The notes: generated by a model not told the origin, from the letters alone. A stretch of 64,000 bases of DNA from Bacillus sp. OV166 (GCF_900177675.1 NZ_FXWM01000001.1:3791001-3855000); one strand, 5' to 3'; counted from the stretch's first letter, positions 44,812-52,973 are shown. A program made the numbers and translations.

Positions 44812-45404
44812 GAACTTTTTTCCTTTCTCTGAAGAAGCACCTCAGCGGAAGCTTTTGCCGCTTTTTCTTTTCGATCCGCAATGATATAGGCAGTGATGAG
44901 AAATACCGCAATCAAGATGCCGGGATGCCAGTCAAGAAACTGGACAAATATTAAAGAAACGACCGATAGTGAGAGCATAATCGGAAAACCTAAGCCTTTA
45001 CGTCCATTTTGGAAAAAACGATAAGCCATCTCCAAGAGCATAAATCCGATCACAGGCGTAACCCCTTGAACCATCCCACTAACAATTGATGATTCTTTAA
45101 ACCTATAAAGCACACCCAATAAGGCGATCATGGCAATAATTGATGGTAAAATGTGAGTAAGAATAGCCACGGTCGCACCTAAATACCCCTTCACTTTATA
45201 ACCGATGTACGCCGCCATTTTGGTAGCAATCGGTCCTGGCAAAGTATTGGCTAATGCCAGGATTTCGACAAATTCTTGTTCGTTCATCCATTTGTATTTT
45301 TTAACAGCTTCAAATTCAATCAGCGGTATCGTCGAGGGCCCGCCCCCATAACCGGTCACACCGGTGCGGGCAAATCCAATAGCTAACTCAACATATGCTT
45401 TCAG
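44808..45404 (-). CDS. CHR-family transporter half (ChrA-like, first half)
   Basis: Membrane protein with CHR motifs GVTGYGGGPSTIPLIEFEAV and ANTLPGPIATKMAAYIGYKV. The only strong ribosome site, AAGGGGGAG, precedes a CTG codon at 45404 (LKAYVELAIGF), giving 198 residues. The frame is open to 45482 but upstream ATGs lack a ribosome site. CTG would be an unusual start. Overlaps the second half by 4 bases. Confidence 0.82.
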   Translation of the reverse strand: MKAYVELAIGFARTGVTGYGGGPSTIPLIEFEAVKKYKWMNEQEFVEILALANTLPGPIATKMAAYIGYKVKGYLGATVAILTHILPSIIAMIALLGVLYRFKESSIVSGMVQGVTPVIGFMLLEMAYRFFQNGRKGLGFPIMLSLSVVSLIFVQFLDWHPGILIAVFLITAYIIADRKEKAAKASAEVLLQRKEKSS

Positions 45405-45521
45405 TTGACTCTCCCCCTTTTTATACCAATATAACATTCTGTCGCATATTTTAATAGAACCGAAGATTAAGATAGACCCCATTCTGCTAAAACAAATGCT
45501 TCGAATGAGGTCCTGTTATTA

Positions 45522-46001
45522 TTATTTTTTTATATCGGCTTCGGTGATTACTTCATATCCGGCACTTTCTATAAAGCTTTGCAATGCTTTCAAGGCTGCT
45601 GTTCCCACGGCCGTGTCTTGCTCGCCGTTTCCACCACTTACACCAATTCCACCTACGACTTCACCATTGACAACAATCGGGAACCCACCAACAAAAATGG
45701 CGAATTTCCCTGGAAGCATCTGTTGGATTCCAAAGGCTTCATTTCCAGGAAGTGCAGGTCCATTCGGCTCTTTGTTAAATAAATGGGTAGAGCGTTTATG
45801 GCCAGCAGCCGTATACGCTTTAGCAATCGAGATTTCAGGTCCCGTGATCCGCGCTCCATTCATACGTTCAAGCGCAAGCAGGTTGCCGCCATCATCGACA
45901 ATAGCGATGGTTTCTAGAACATTGATCTCTTCTGATTTTTTCTTAGCTGCCTCAATCATTATCTTTGCTTCTTCTAGTTCTAATTTCAATACAGATTTCA
46001 T
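45522..46001 (-). CDS. GlcG/HbpS-family protein
   Basis: Soluble protein of 159 residues (PF03928 type). Features: LELEEAKIMIEAAKKKS, IAIVDDGGNLLALERM, ISIAKAYTAAG and GEVVGGIGVSGGNGEQD. Relatives bind haem or corrinoids (HbpS, PduO-C) or lie in glycolate and other catabolic operons with unknown function. Placed 29 bp after the aldehyde dehydrogenase. A small-molecule or haem-binding auxiliary is the cautious guess. Confidence 0.87.
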   Translation of the reverse strand: MKSVLKLELEEAKIMIEAAKKKSEEINVLETIAIVDDGGNLLALERMNGARITGPEISIAKAYTAAGHKRSTHLFNKEPNGPALPGNEAFGIQQMLPGKFAIFVGGFPIVVNGEVVGGIGVSGGNGEQDTAVGTAALKALQSFIESAGYEVITEADIKK

Positions 46002-46030
46002 GGATGTTCTCCTTTACCTAATGAATTATT

Positions 46031-47494
46031 TTAATAGCCCATATAGACAGTTTTTAATTGCGTAAAGAACTCTAAACCCACTCTTCCGGATTCACGGAAT
46101 GTAGAAGTACTTGATTTTTTCAGGCCTCCAAATGGTGCATTCATTAAGTTCCCTGTCGTTGTGCGGTTAACCTTGACTGTTCCTGCTTGGATATCCTTTG
46201 TAAATTGGTTGGCGATTTTGAGATTATTGGTAACAATCGAAGCGGATAACCCATACTCGACGTCATTCGCAACGGCGATGGCTTCTTCATATGTATCTAC
46301 TTCAATCACAGCCACAACCGGTCCAAAGATTTCTTCTTTCGCAATCCGCGAATTAGCATTTACATTGGTAAAAATAGCTGGCTGAACATAGTATCCCTTT
46401 TCAAATTCTCCAGTCACTAATGGCTCACCGCCATATACTAATTCAGCACCATCTTCTTTTCCGTATTGGATATACTTTAAAACATTCTTCAATTGTCTTT
46501 CGTTGGCAAGCGGACCAATTTTCACGCCTGCTCCAAAACCATTACCTACTTTTAGTGCCCTTGTTTTTTCAACAAGTTTCTGAACAAATTCTTCTTTTAT
46601 GTTTTTCAAGACGATGACACGGCTTGTTCCTGTACAAGCTTGCCCTGTTAACGAAAAGCCCCCGTTGACAGTCAAAGTGGCGGCTAGATTAAGATCAGCA
46701 TCATCCATAACAATTAACGGATTCTTCCCGCCAAGTTCCATTTGCGTCCGGGTTGTAAAGCCTGCCTTTTTATGAATGTCTTCCCCAGCTGCGGTTGAAC
46801 CTGTGAAAGTGACAGCCCTAACAGCAGGATGGGTTACCAGCAAGTCACCCACGTCTGAAGCTTTACCCGTAACAAAGTTAATCACGCCTTTAGGAATTCC
46901 TGCCTTATCTAGTGCTTCGACTAGACGATAAGCTATTAATGGAGTATCTGAGGAAGGTTTAAACACAACCGTATTCCCCGTGATTAAAGCGGGAGCGATT
47001 TTTCGGGCAGGAATAGAAAGTGGAAAGTTCCAAGGAGTTATGACACTCACCACTCCAAGCGGTTCTCTTTCCGTTGAAACTTTCATATTTGCATCATCAT
47101 TTGGAAAGGTTTCCCCAGTAAAACTTTGTCCTTCTACTGCATAATAACGGAGCGTTTGAGCTGAACGTATGACTTCATTCTTGGCATCATCAACATGCTT
47201 TCCTTCTTCTCTTGTTAATTCTTCTGCCAAAGAATCTGCATTTTGTTCTAGGATACTCGCTGCTTGATTTAAGATAGCCGCACGCTTGGATGGAGCTGTT
47301 TGGGACCAGCTAGGAAAAGCATTCTTAGCCGCTTCAATCGCAATTTTAACATCCTGTTCGTTTGAAGCCTGGAATTCCCCAACAAGATCTTCAGTATTTG
47401 CAGGGTTCACACTAAAAAATGTTTTTCGGCTCCCCGATTCCTGCCATTCTCCATTTATATAGTTATTGAATGTCTCTACTTTTGTAGTTATCAC
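46031..47494 (-). CDS. NAD(P)-dependent aldehyde dehydrogenase
   Basis: ALDH-superfamily enzyme of 487 residues. The nucleotide-binding ITPWNFPLSIPARKIAPALI, FTGSTAAGEDI, the active-site Glu in ELGGKNPLIV, nucleophile Cys in GQACTG and EEIFGPVVAV are intact. Closest in style to semialdehyde dehydrogenases such as alpha-ketoglutaric semialdehyde (YcbD) or vanillin-type enzymes. Start GTG 47494 is placed after AAAGGTGAT; an alternative GTG is at 47503. First gene of the operon ALDH-GlcG-CHR-CHR-GntR. Confidence 0.92.
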   Translation of the reverse strand: MITTKVETFNNYINGEWQESGSRKTFFSVNPANTEDLVGEFQASNEQDVKIAIEAAKNAFPSWSQTAPSKRAAILNQAASILEQNADSLAEELTREEGKHVDDAKNEVIRSAQTLRYYAVEGQSFTGETFPNDDANMKVSTEREPLGVVSVITPWNFPLSIPARKIAPALITGNTVVFKPSSDTPLIAYRLVEALDKAGIPKGVINFVTGKASDVGDLLVTHPAVRAVTFTGSTAAGEDIHKKAGFTTRTQMELGGKNPLIVMDDADLNLAATLTVNGGFSLTGQACTGTSRVIVLKNIKEEFVQKLVEKTRALKVGNGFGAGVKIGPLANERQLKNVLKYIQYGKEDGAELVYGGEPLVTGEFEKGYYVQPAIFTNVNANSRIAKEEIFGPVVAVIEVDTYEEAIAVANDVEYGLSASIVTNNLKIANQFTKDIQAGTVKVNRTTTGNLMNAPFGGLKKSSTSTFRESGRVGLEFFTQLKTVYMGY

Positions 47495-47541
47495 AACTAT
47501 CACCTTTTTTCATTTATTTGTTTCCATGGTTTTATAAAAAA

Positions 47542-47587
47542 ATGGCCGTCACTTAAACCTTTAAATTACAAGATTAATAGGACGGCC
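47542..47587 (-). terminator. Terminator of the PqqC/TenA-like gene
   Basis: Stem GGCCGTC / GACGGCC with a long loop, then ATTTTTTTAT on the minus strand. Separates this unit from the aldehyde dehydrogenase operon. Confidence 0.7.
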
Positions 47588-47602
47588 GGTAAAGTTTTCT
47601 TA

Positions 47603-48334
47603 TTACTTTGTTTCTACTAGTGCTCCTAAATCCTGCTCACAATACTCTCTCCATAACCCATCCATGTACATACGGCGCATTTTTGCACCTGTACGAACGA
47701 CTTCTAAGCAGCGTTGCTGTAACTCAGGAGTATCGGCGTGGTCAAGAACAATTTTATAACCGCGCTCACCATGGATTTCATCAGATACGATGTGTAAGTC
47801 AAAAAATTCAATTTCTTCATCTGTAAACCCATATTGTTCACGTAAAGCAGGTGTTTGCTTACGGTAAATATCTGGTACTTGTGATTCCAAGCCTACAACC
47901 AGAGCTGCTGTTGCTACGACGAAATTCTCGCGTGCTGCAACTGCGAAACACCAGCTTTGAAGCCCTAAAGTGGTTGGAGCCATATTGTTTGGATCGATAA
48001 TTCTTTCTGCAGTCGTACCACAGGCTTCCGCAAAACGAATCAATAAATCAGTGTGACGGTCAGCTGCAATTTCTTCTTCATACATGTTCTGTAAAGTGAA
48101 ATCTTTTGCAGCTGCAAATTTTGGGTCTGATGGAGTGTTGTGATAAATATACGCTAAATAGTCTGCGAATGGTCCTACATAATGGTAGTGATTTTCAGCC
48201 CATCTAGAAAAGTGCTTTCTTCCAAGTTTGCCCTCAGCCCAAGCTACTGTAAATGGAGCCTTCTGGCTATGGTTACCCTTAATTGCTTCTTCTAATTGTT
48301 TGCGAAATTCATCTTTAGATAATAATTCTGTCAA
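47603..48334 (-). CDS. PqqC/TenA-like haem-oxygenase-fold (HDO) metalloenzyme
   Basis: All-helical protein of 243 residues. Candidate metal ligands fall in the HDO arrangement: Glu86-88 and His94 in NMYEEEIAADRHTDLLIRF, Glu150 in GLESQ, and His181, Asp185 and His188 in DLHIVSDEIHGERGYK. Known relatives include PqqC, the diiron enzymes UndA, CADD and SznF, and TenA. They use oxygen to oxidise small amines, fatty acids or amino acids. TTG 48334 is chosen because AGGAGG precedes it. Operator-like sites lie upstream. The substrate is unknown; two ferredoxins nearby could supply electrons. Confidence 0.82.
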   Translation of the reverse strand: MTELLSKDEFRKQLEEAIKGNHSQKAPFTVAWAEGKLGRKHFSRWAENHYHYVGPFADYLAYIYHNTPSDPKFAAAKDFTLQNMYEEEIAADRHTDLLIRFAEACGTTAERIIDPNNMAPTTLGLQSWCFAVAARENFVVATAALVVGLESQVPDIYRKQTPALREQYGFTDEEIEFFDLHIVSDEIHGERGYKIVLDHADTPELQQRCLEVVRTGAKMRRMYMDGLWREYCEQDLGALVETK

Positions 48335-48377
48335 CTGAAACTCCTCCTCTAATATTATGTAGGTACCCAAGTTTAAC

Positions 48378-48403
48378 TTGGTATTTGATATTTTGTATAC
48401 CAA
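48378..48403. promoter_or_regulatory. GntR-type operator 2
   Basis: TTGGTAT and GTATACCAA halves separated by 10 bases, in front of the PqqC/TenA-like gene. Confidence 0.6.
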
Positions 48404-48473
48404 ATTAGATTAAAAATAAAAAGATTGTGGATTCTTTCCTCTTCCAGCACTCTTTAATTCGGTGAAAATATCG

Positions 48474-48487
48474 TTTTGGTATACCTT
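48474..48487. promoter_or_regulatory. GntR-type operator 3
   Basis: TTTTGGTATACCTT with a perfect GGTATACC core, further upstream of the PqqC/TenA-like gene. Confidence 0.6.
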
Positions 48488-48576
48488 ACGTTTATACTAC
48501 CAATATATTGTTTATTTGTAAATATAATTTTTAGAATTTTTTAAAGATTGATACTCTTTTTTCTCTACTACTAAAA

Positions 48577-49347
48577 TTATTGATGGACGTCCACTTTCAG
48601 TTCTAATAATTTATAGAGTTCTTTTGAAAGATTCTCTATGGATTCCTCTACGATCTGCTGACCGATTTCCCAGCTTGCTTTAGTGGCATCCCCAATACAG
48701 CCGTTTTTCGTCATTTCTTCATAATAATAAAATCCTTGAATCGCTTTTCCAGGTCGAAGCTGCTTCCATCTTCCCTCTTCTTGGATATCACCTTTTTCTA
48801 GGTTTTCGGGACGGACTAGCTCAGGAGCCAAATAAAGTGCTTCAGAAACTTCTCGTTCACAGCTATGACCAAATAATAGTGATGTTACATTTTCCTTAAT
48901 CGCTTTTTTAGCAGATGCAGTCGTCTTAGCATAGTAAATTTCAACATCCAGTTCTTTGGTTAACATCATAGAAGCAACGTTTAAGGTTGATTGGTTACCG
49001 CCGTGAGAATTTAAAAACAAAAACCTTTTAATGCCGTGATGCTTCAATGATGAGACAACATCCTTTAAAACCGCAATTAATGTAGTGGGCTGCAAGGAGA
49101 TGGTTCCCGGAAAATTTAAATGGTGTTGCGAAACACCCATATTAATGGTTGGTGTGACCAATGCAAAAGGAAACATTCGTTGGCCTAACTTCTTGGCCAT
49201 CTTTTCAGCTAAGACAGCATCGCAACTTTCTACCATATGGGGACCATGTTGTTCGTGAGCACCAATTGGAATGATCGCAAATTCAACAGTATTAAGCGAT
49301 TCTTCTACTTCTTTCCATGTCATACTGGTTAAATCATAACAATCCAT
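48577..49347 (-). CDS. Creatininase-family amidohydrolase
   Basis: Metal-dependent amidohydrolase of 256 residues. Metal ligands match the family: Glu32 and His34 in GAHEQHGPH, Asp43, His115 in LNSHGGN and Glu164 in CEREVS. QHHLNFPGT and GCIGDATKAS are also typical. Family members open creatinine or formamide rings or trim peptides (MftE in mycofactocin). Which applies here is open. Operator-like TTGTATACCA lies 33 bases upstream. Followed by the PqqC/TenA-like gene and preceded by a ferredoxin gene, all leftward. Confidence 0.88.
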   Translation of the reverse strand: MDCYDLTSMTWKEVEESLNTVEFAIIPIGAHEQHGPHMVESCDAVLAEKMAKKLGQRMFPFALVTPTINMGVSQHHLNFPGTISLQPTTLIAVLKDVVSSLKHHGIKRFLFLNSHGGNQSTLNVASMMLTKELDVEIYYAKTTASAKKAIKENVTSLLFGHSCEREVSEALYLAPELVRPENLEKGDIQEEGRWKQLRPGKAIQGFYYYEEMTKNGCIGDATKASWEIGQQIVEESIENLSKELYKLLELKVDVHQ

Positions 49348-49375
49348 TTTAACTCACCTACTTAAGTTGATTGTA

Positions 49376-49387
49376 TTTTGTATACCA
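49376..49387. promoter_or_regulatory. GntR-type operator 4
   Basis: TTTTGTATACCA upstream of the creatininase-family gene. Confidence 0.6.
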
Positions 49388-49411
49388 TAAAAAATATAAA
49401 TAAATTCCCTA

Positions 49412-49741
49412 TCAAGATTGGATAGCAGATTGTTTCTTCGGGGCTTGGATCGAGATATTTTCCTGTGTAATTTCAATATCTTCTTTAATGGTTAATTGAC
49501 ATGTTAAGCGATAGCCCTCATTGACCTTATTTCCAAGCATTTTTTCTTCTTTCCAATTCGGTGGAGATAATGACTCAGCTCCGTTTACGACGATACAAGT
49601 GCATTTTGTACATCGCCCCATTCCGCAGCCATACTTTAATTTTGGTAATTGACGGGTCCCTGCTAATACTACTAAATTGGCATTGTTTTTCACTTCTTGT
49701 TCAATTGTTGTTCCATCAACATGAATGATCACTTTTGGCAT
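49412..49741 (-). CDS. [2Fe-2S] ferredoxin (109 aa)
   Basis: Second ferredoxin, 109 residues. Cluster ligands: Cys39, Cys44 and Cys47 in GCGMGRCTKCTC, and Cys81 in YRLTCQ. It differs from the ferredoxin at 43004 in spacing residues and tail (IQAPKKQS), so it is not a recent duplicate. GTATAC-type site upstream at 49790. It is the first gene of a leftward group with the amidohydrolase. Confidence 0.9.
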   Translation of the reverse strand: MPKVIIHVDGTTIEQEVKNNANLVVLAGTRQLPKLKYGCGMGRCTKCTCIVVNGAESLSPPNWKEEKMLGNKVNEGYRLTCQLTIKEDIEITQENISIQAPKKQSAIQS

Positions 49742-50086
49742 ATTGATACCCCTTTCTGTTTATTCCAAAAATTTTGATACTTTTCTGAAGTATACAATCT
49801 TTTTGTTAGATAAGCAAACTAGAATTTTTAATTGGAACGAATTTTTTTCATGTAAATCAGTTAGTCTATCAACAACTTAGATAATTATTTAAATATTTAG
49901 AATATAACCTTGAACATTTTAACATCCTGATATAAAATACACATAAGGAGTTTGGTATACAATATCCCTTGGAGGTGAGAAAAGAAAAAAATTAACGTAG
50001 GAAGTTACTATACTTAGAGGAACAGAAATTAAATACTTATCCGACTTGAAATTAAAGGGTATTAAAAACTCAAAGGAGTGTTCTAC
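49742..50086. other. Divergent regulatory region with two operator-like sites
   Basis: 345 bases between the leftward ferredoxin and the rightward 111-residue ORF. Contains AAGTATACAATC at 49788-49799 and TTTGGTATACAATATCC at 49951-49967. Also GGAGGTGAG at 49971-49979 with no usable frame behind it. No other gene seen. Confidence 0.5.
49951..49967. promoter_or_regulatory. GntR-type operator 5
   Basis: TTTGGTATACAATATCC, 2 mismatches from operator 1 in its right arm, upstream of the 111-residue ORF. Confidence 0.6.
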
Positions 50087-50422
50087 ATGGGGAAATATAT
50101 TGTCTTAACTAATAAAGATACCTTCCAAACAATTCTCGAAAACGATGGGTTAAAACCGATTGAAACCTACCATTTCTATTTCTTTGACAATTTAAAAGCG
50201 AAATATACGATTGCTGAAGTCCTTGATGAAACGATTAAAATTCGATTATTTGAAAATTTTGAAGGAAAAGAATATGTTAATCAGATAGCTGTAAAGTTTT
50301 TTGAAAAGTTTGATACCATTGAAGCTGCTCGCGAGGAATTAAATGAGATTGTCAAGGCGTCCGGGAACAGCGTGGATTCTGTCAACTCCAAACTGGTAAA
50401 ATCAGCTGAGGTAGCCGTTTAG
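50087..50422 (+). CDS. Orphan 111-residue protein in the GntR regulon
   Basis: Soluble protein of 111 residues, not recognised. The first half is beta-rich (YIVLTNKDTFQTIL, KPIETYHFYFFDNLKAKYT), the second half helical (FDTIEAAREELNEIVKAS) with a small polar tail. The start at 50087 follows AAGGAGTG; the frame opens at 50078 but that GTG is part of the ribosome site. The operator at 49951 and the terminator after it show an independent, probably GntR-controlled, unit. It could be an accessory subunit for the oxidase; that is speculation. Confidence 0.75.
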   Translation: MGKYIVLTNKDTFQTILENDGLKPIETYHFYFFDNLKAKYTIAEVLDETIKIRLFENFEGKEYVNQIAVKFFEKFDTIEAAREELNEIVKASGNSVDSVNSKLVKSAEVAV

Positions 50423-50465
50423 AAAATTTATTGTACAAAAAGATAGCTTTTCTATATATAATTTC

Positions 50466-50496
50466 CGGAGAGGTAGTTTGGCTCTCCGTTTTTTTG
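50466..50496 (+). terminator. Terminator of the 111-residue ORF
   Basis: Stem CGGAGAG / CTCTCCG with a 9-nt loop, then seven T. Confidence 0.9.
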
Positions 50497-50517
50497 TCTT
50501 GATATTGTTTTTAAAGT

Positions 50518-50548
50518 ACAAAAAACCGCCGGCTTTTAAGCGGCGGTT
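50518..50548 (-). terminator. Terminator of the 28-codon ORF
   Basis: Stem AACCGCCG / CGGCGGTT with a 9-nt loop, then TTTTTTG on the minus strand. Confidence 0.85.
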
Positions 50549-50560
50549 GAATAAGTAACG

Positions 50561-50647
50561 TTAGAACTTAAGAGTTTTTCTTAGTGAAGCTAGTTTTTTC
50601 TCAGCTTTTTCTGCAGCCCTTTTGGATCTAAATAGAAAGTTAAACAT
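50561..50647 (-). CDS. Tiny cationic amphipathic peptide (28 aa)
   Basis: A 28-codon ORF with AGGGGG 7 bases before its ATG and a strong terminator 13 bases past its stop. The peptide starts MFNFLFRSKRAAEKAEKK and ends SLRKTLKF: a hydrophobic head, then a helix with many Lys/Arg, net charge about +8. An operator-like TTTTTGTATACCAAATACC lies upstream at 50719, so it may belong to the regulon. Not recognised; a small regulatory or membrane-active peptide is possible. Confidence 0.55.
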   Translation of the reverse strand: MFNFLFRSKRAAEKAEKKLASLRKTLKF

Positions 50648-50718
50648 TTAAAAGCCCCCTATTAATTGAGTTATTTGATAATGTAATTGTATAATGGAAT
50701 TAACAATAAAACAAGGTT

Positions 50719-50737
50719 TTTGTATACCAAATACCAT
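50719..50737. promoter_or_regulatory. GntR-type operator 6
   Basis: TTTGTATACCAAATACCAT between the 28-codon ORF and the permease gene. Confidence 0.55.
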
Positions 50738-50790
50738 ATTTATTCATAATTAATGGCAAATTCGTGACAAAATTGGCCTAAATAATAATA

Positions 50791-50804
50791 TATGGTATAC
50801 AATT
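50791..50804. promoter_or_regulatory. GntR-type operator 7
   Basis: TATGGTATACAATT, 23-36 bases before the permease ATG at 50827. Confidence 0.65.
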
Positions 50805-50826
50805 CATTAAAGATTGGGTGGTTGAT

Positions 50827-52212
50827 ATGCTGAGGTATATGTTTTTTATCGTAATTTTATTGTATCTATTCTCTGTGTTAGTGCCTGTGCTAAATCTGAG
50901 TGTACTAATCTCCTGTCTATGTCTTGCGATTGTGCTAATTACCTTATTTCAAGCCAAGCGATTTGTTCAAGTTTTAGGAGGTACATTTTTGTTGCTTGGA
51001 GTGGTCTTATTATGGACAAGCGGGGCTTCCTGGCATCAATATATTCTTTCTTTCGGCCCTATGCTGGACTTGCTTACCATGTTTACACTGATTCCGATTT
51101 TAGGGATACCGATAAAACTAGGCGGTTATAGCGGGGGCATCCAAAATATTATTCAAAAAAGAGTAAAAACCTCTGGTCAATTGTACATGATTACGTCTGG
51201 CCTATCTTATTTTTTTAGTATTTTTATGAATCTGGCCACATTACCAATGACATACTACTCGATTAGGCCAGCATTAGATGTCATTCCCGTTGAGAATAAG
51301 GAACGGTTCATGAGCCGAGCGATTACGCGCGGGTTTGCCATGCCTTTAATATGGGCACCTGTTACACCAATTGTCGGGATAGTTATCACAATGACAGGAG
51401 TTAGCTGGGTCTCGATACTCCCGTATGTCATTCCCTTAAGCATCGTAGGTATGGGGGTGGATTGGTATATCGGATCACGTAAGGCAAATTTCATGATCCA
51501 AAACAAAAAGGACCTATCCGTCCACGAAACCGCTGCTACGGTCGAACCAACAGGTCAGATGAATCGTTCGGGTAGAGTCTTTCAAATTCTCTTGGCAATC
51601 ATCATTTTTAACGTGGTCATTTCTGTACTAGAATCAAAGTTTCCTTATCCGTTTTTAATTTTAGTATCCTTACTTGTCATTCCATTTTCGTTTACCTGGT
51701 CCTTCCTCTTAAAACAGAGTAAAGAGTTCGGAGCCCAGTTGGTCCAGCATTTTCAATCCTTCTCTGTAAGTATGAAGGATCAATTCTTCATTTATTTATC
51801 AGCAGGTTTTTTTATCTCAACCATTAATGTTTCCCATAATAATGTATTGCTGGATGCATGGGTAAATAAATTTATTAATTTTTCAGGTGTGGAAATCTTT
51901 TTGATATTACTGCCTTTAATCCCGCTAACTTTTGCTTTTCTAGGGCTGCATCCCGCAGTTTCATTAGCTCTAATGACAGAAGGCTTGAATCCAGAGGTGA
52001 TTGGGATTTCACCACATATTCTGACTGTGGCGATGTTAGCAGGAGCTGTATCAGCGTTTCTAGTGGGTCCATATAATGCCACATTGGGACTTATGTCAAA
52101 CATCGTCAAGGAAAGCTCCTATAAAGTATCGAACTGGAATCTTTCCTTCGCAAGTATTTATATCGGATTTGTCATGTTGTATCTATTTATTTTACAAGTG
52201 TTTTTTGCCTAA
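50827..52212 (+). CDS. Ion-transporter-superfamily permease (461 aa)
   Basis: Integral membrane protein of 461 residues with about 11-12 helices and a short basic loop near 215-250. Sequence blocks such as GPMLDLLTMFTLIPILGIPI, MNLATLPMTYYSIRP and FLGLHPAVSLALMTEG place it in the anion:sodium/C4-dicarboxylate type permeases of the IT superfamily, without a closer match I can name. Start at 50827 follows GGGTGG. Operator 7 lies upstream. Likely imports the substrate of the cluster (a carboxylate), which is inference. Confidence 0.78.
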   Translation: MLRYMFFIVILLYLFSVLVPVLNLSVLISCLCLAIVLITLFQAKRFVQVLGGTFLLLGVVLLWTSGASWHQYILSFGPMLDLLTMFTLIPILGIPIKLGGYSGGIQNIIQKRVKTSGQLYMITSGLSYFFSIFMNLATLPMTYYSIRPALDVIPVENKERFMSRAITRGFAMPLIWAPVTPIVGIVITMTGVSWVSILPYVIPLSIVGMGVDWYIGSRKANFMIQNKKDLSVHETAATVEPTGQMNRSGRVFQILLAIIIFNVVISVLESKFPYPFLILVSLLVIPFSFTWSFLLKQSKEFGAQLVQHFQSFSVSMKDQFFIYLSAGFFISTINVSHNNVLLDAWVNKFINFSGVEIFLILLPLIPLTFAFLGLHPAVSLALMTEGLNPEVIGISPHILTVAMLAGAVSAFLVGPYNATLGLMSNIVKESSYKVSNWNLSFASIYIGFVMLYLFILQVFFA

Positions 52213-52226
52213 CACAGCCGCTCATC

Positions 52227-52262
52227 ACTAAAGGTGTCAATCATTTGATTGACACCTTTAGC
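52227..52262. terminator. Bidirectional terminator
   Basis: 16-bp stem CTAAAGGTGTCAATCA / TGATTGACACCTTTAG with a short loop, between the convergent permease and ProC-like genes. Confidence 0.85.
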
Positions 52263-52265
52263 AAT

Positions 52266-52973
52266 TTAATGGCTTGTAGGACCATCACTAGATTTCTCTG
52301 CTTTAATTTCTTTGACTATTTCCTTAGCAAAGTGCCCAAGACTCCCCTCATTATAGGAACGTATCACTTCGGGTGCTAGCGATGTTAGCGCTCTTTTAAG
52401 GTATTCTGGAGATAATCCTCTGTCCGCAAATTCAGTCTCGATATTGATTGCCGTTTTTAAGGCAAAATACGTGGCTAATTTATTTACCTCTGTTAAACAA
52501 CTTTCACGATCAATTTTTACCCTTCCAATCTCCTCAAAAAGCTCTTTAATCTTTGGGGGTAATACGGATTCAGTAATAAATAAACCATTTGCGTGTTCCA
52601 ATAAATCTCTAGAATGACCCATATACTTCATGCCATGAACCTCTAAGCTTGGAAATTTGGTCATTAGCTCATTGGTAGCAAAGTTCGTTGCCATATTAAT
52701 GATAGATGGTGTATGCTGAGCATTGCTCTGGAGCTTTAAGCTTGAGATAAACGGAATAATCTCCGTAGCAGGAAGTGCGAGAACTAAGATATCTACATTA
52801 CCTATTTCACTTTCTGTTAAGTGATAGCCATTTTGAAAAAGGTGGAGATAATTTCTGGCTTTTGTTTCAACTGGGTGGTAAACACCTATTGGGATTGACT
52901 TTTTATCCCAATGAGTCATCAACGCTGTTCCTAATTTTCCTATCCCTACTAAACCAATCCTTTGTTGTTTCAT
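52266..52973 (-). CDS. ProC/F420-dependent-reductase-like NAD(P)-binding protein
   Basis: Rossmann-fold protein of 235 residues. The N-terminus has IGLVGIGKLGTALMTHWD (5-22), DILVLALPATEI and a C-terminal helical domain (NKLATYFALKTAI ... SLAPEVIRSYNEGS) resembling pyrroline-5-carboxylate reductase. It is shorter than canonical ProC and lacks a recognisable P5C site, so the substrate is open. Located among regulon genes but I see no operator at its start. Confidence 0.7.
   Translation of the reverse strand: MKQQRIGLVGIGKLGTALMTHWDKKSIPIGVYHPVETKARNYLHLFQNGYHLTESEIGNVDILVLALPATEIIPFISSLKLQSNAQHTPSIINMATNFATNELMTKFPSLEVHGMKYMGHSRDLLEHANGLFITESVLPPKIKELFEEIGRVKIDRESCLTEVNKLATYFALKTAINIETEFADRGLSPEYLKRALTSLAPEVIRSYNEGSLGHFAKEIVKEIKAEKSSDGPTSH

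Noticed and set aside
44281..45404. Chromate resistance locus
   Set aside because: CHR motifs are clear, but there is no ChrB/ChrC or metal-resistance context; the operon is metabolic, so chromate export is not asserted.
48577..49347. Mycofactocin or PQQ biosynthesis cluster
   Set aside because: The creatininase-type and PqqC-like genes invite this, but no radical-SAM maturase, precursor-binding chaperone or recognisable MftA/PqqA precursor is present.
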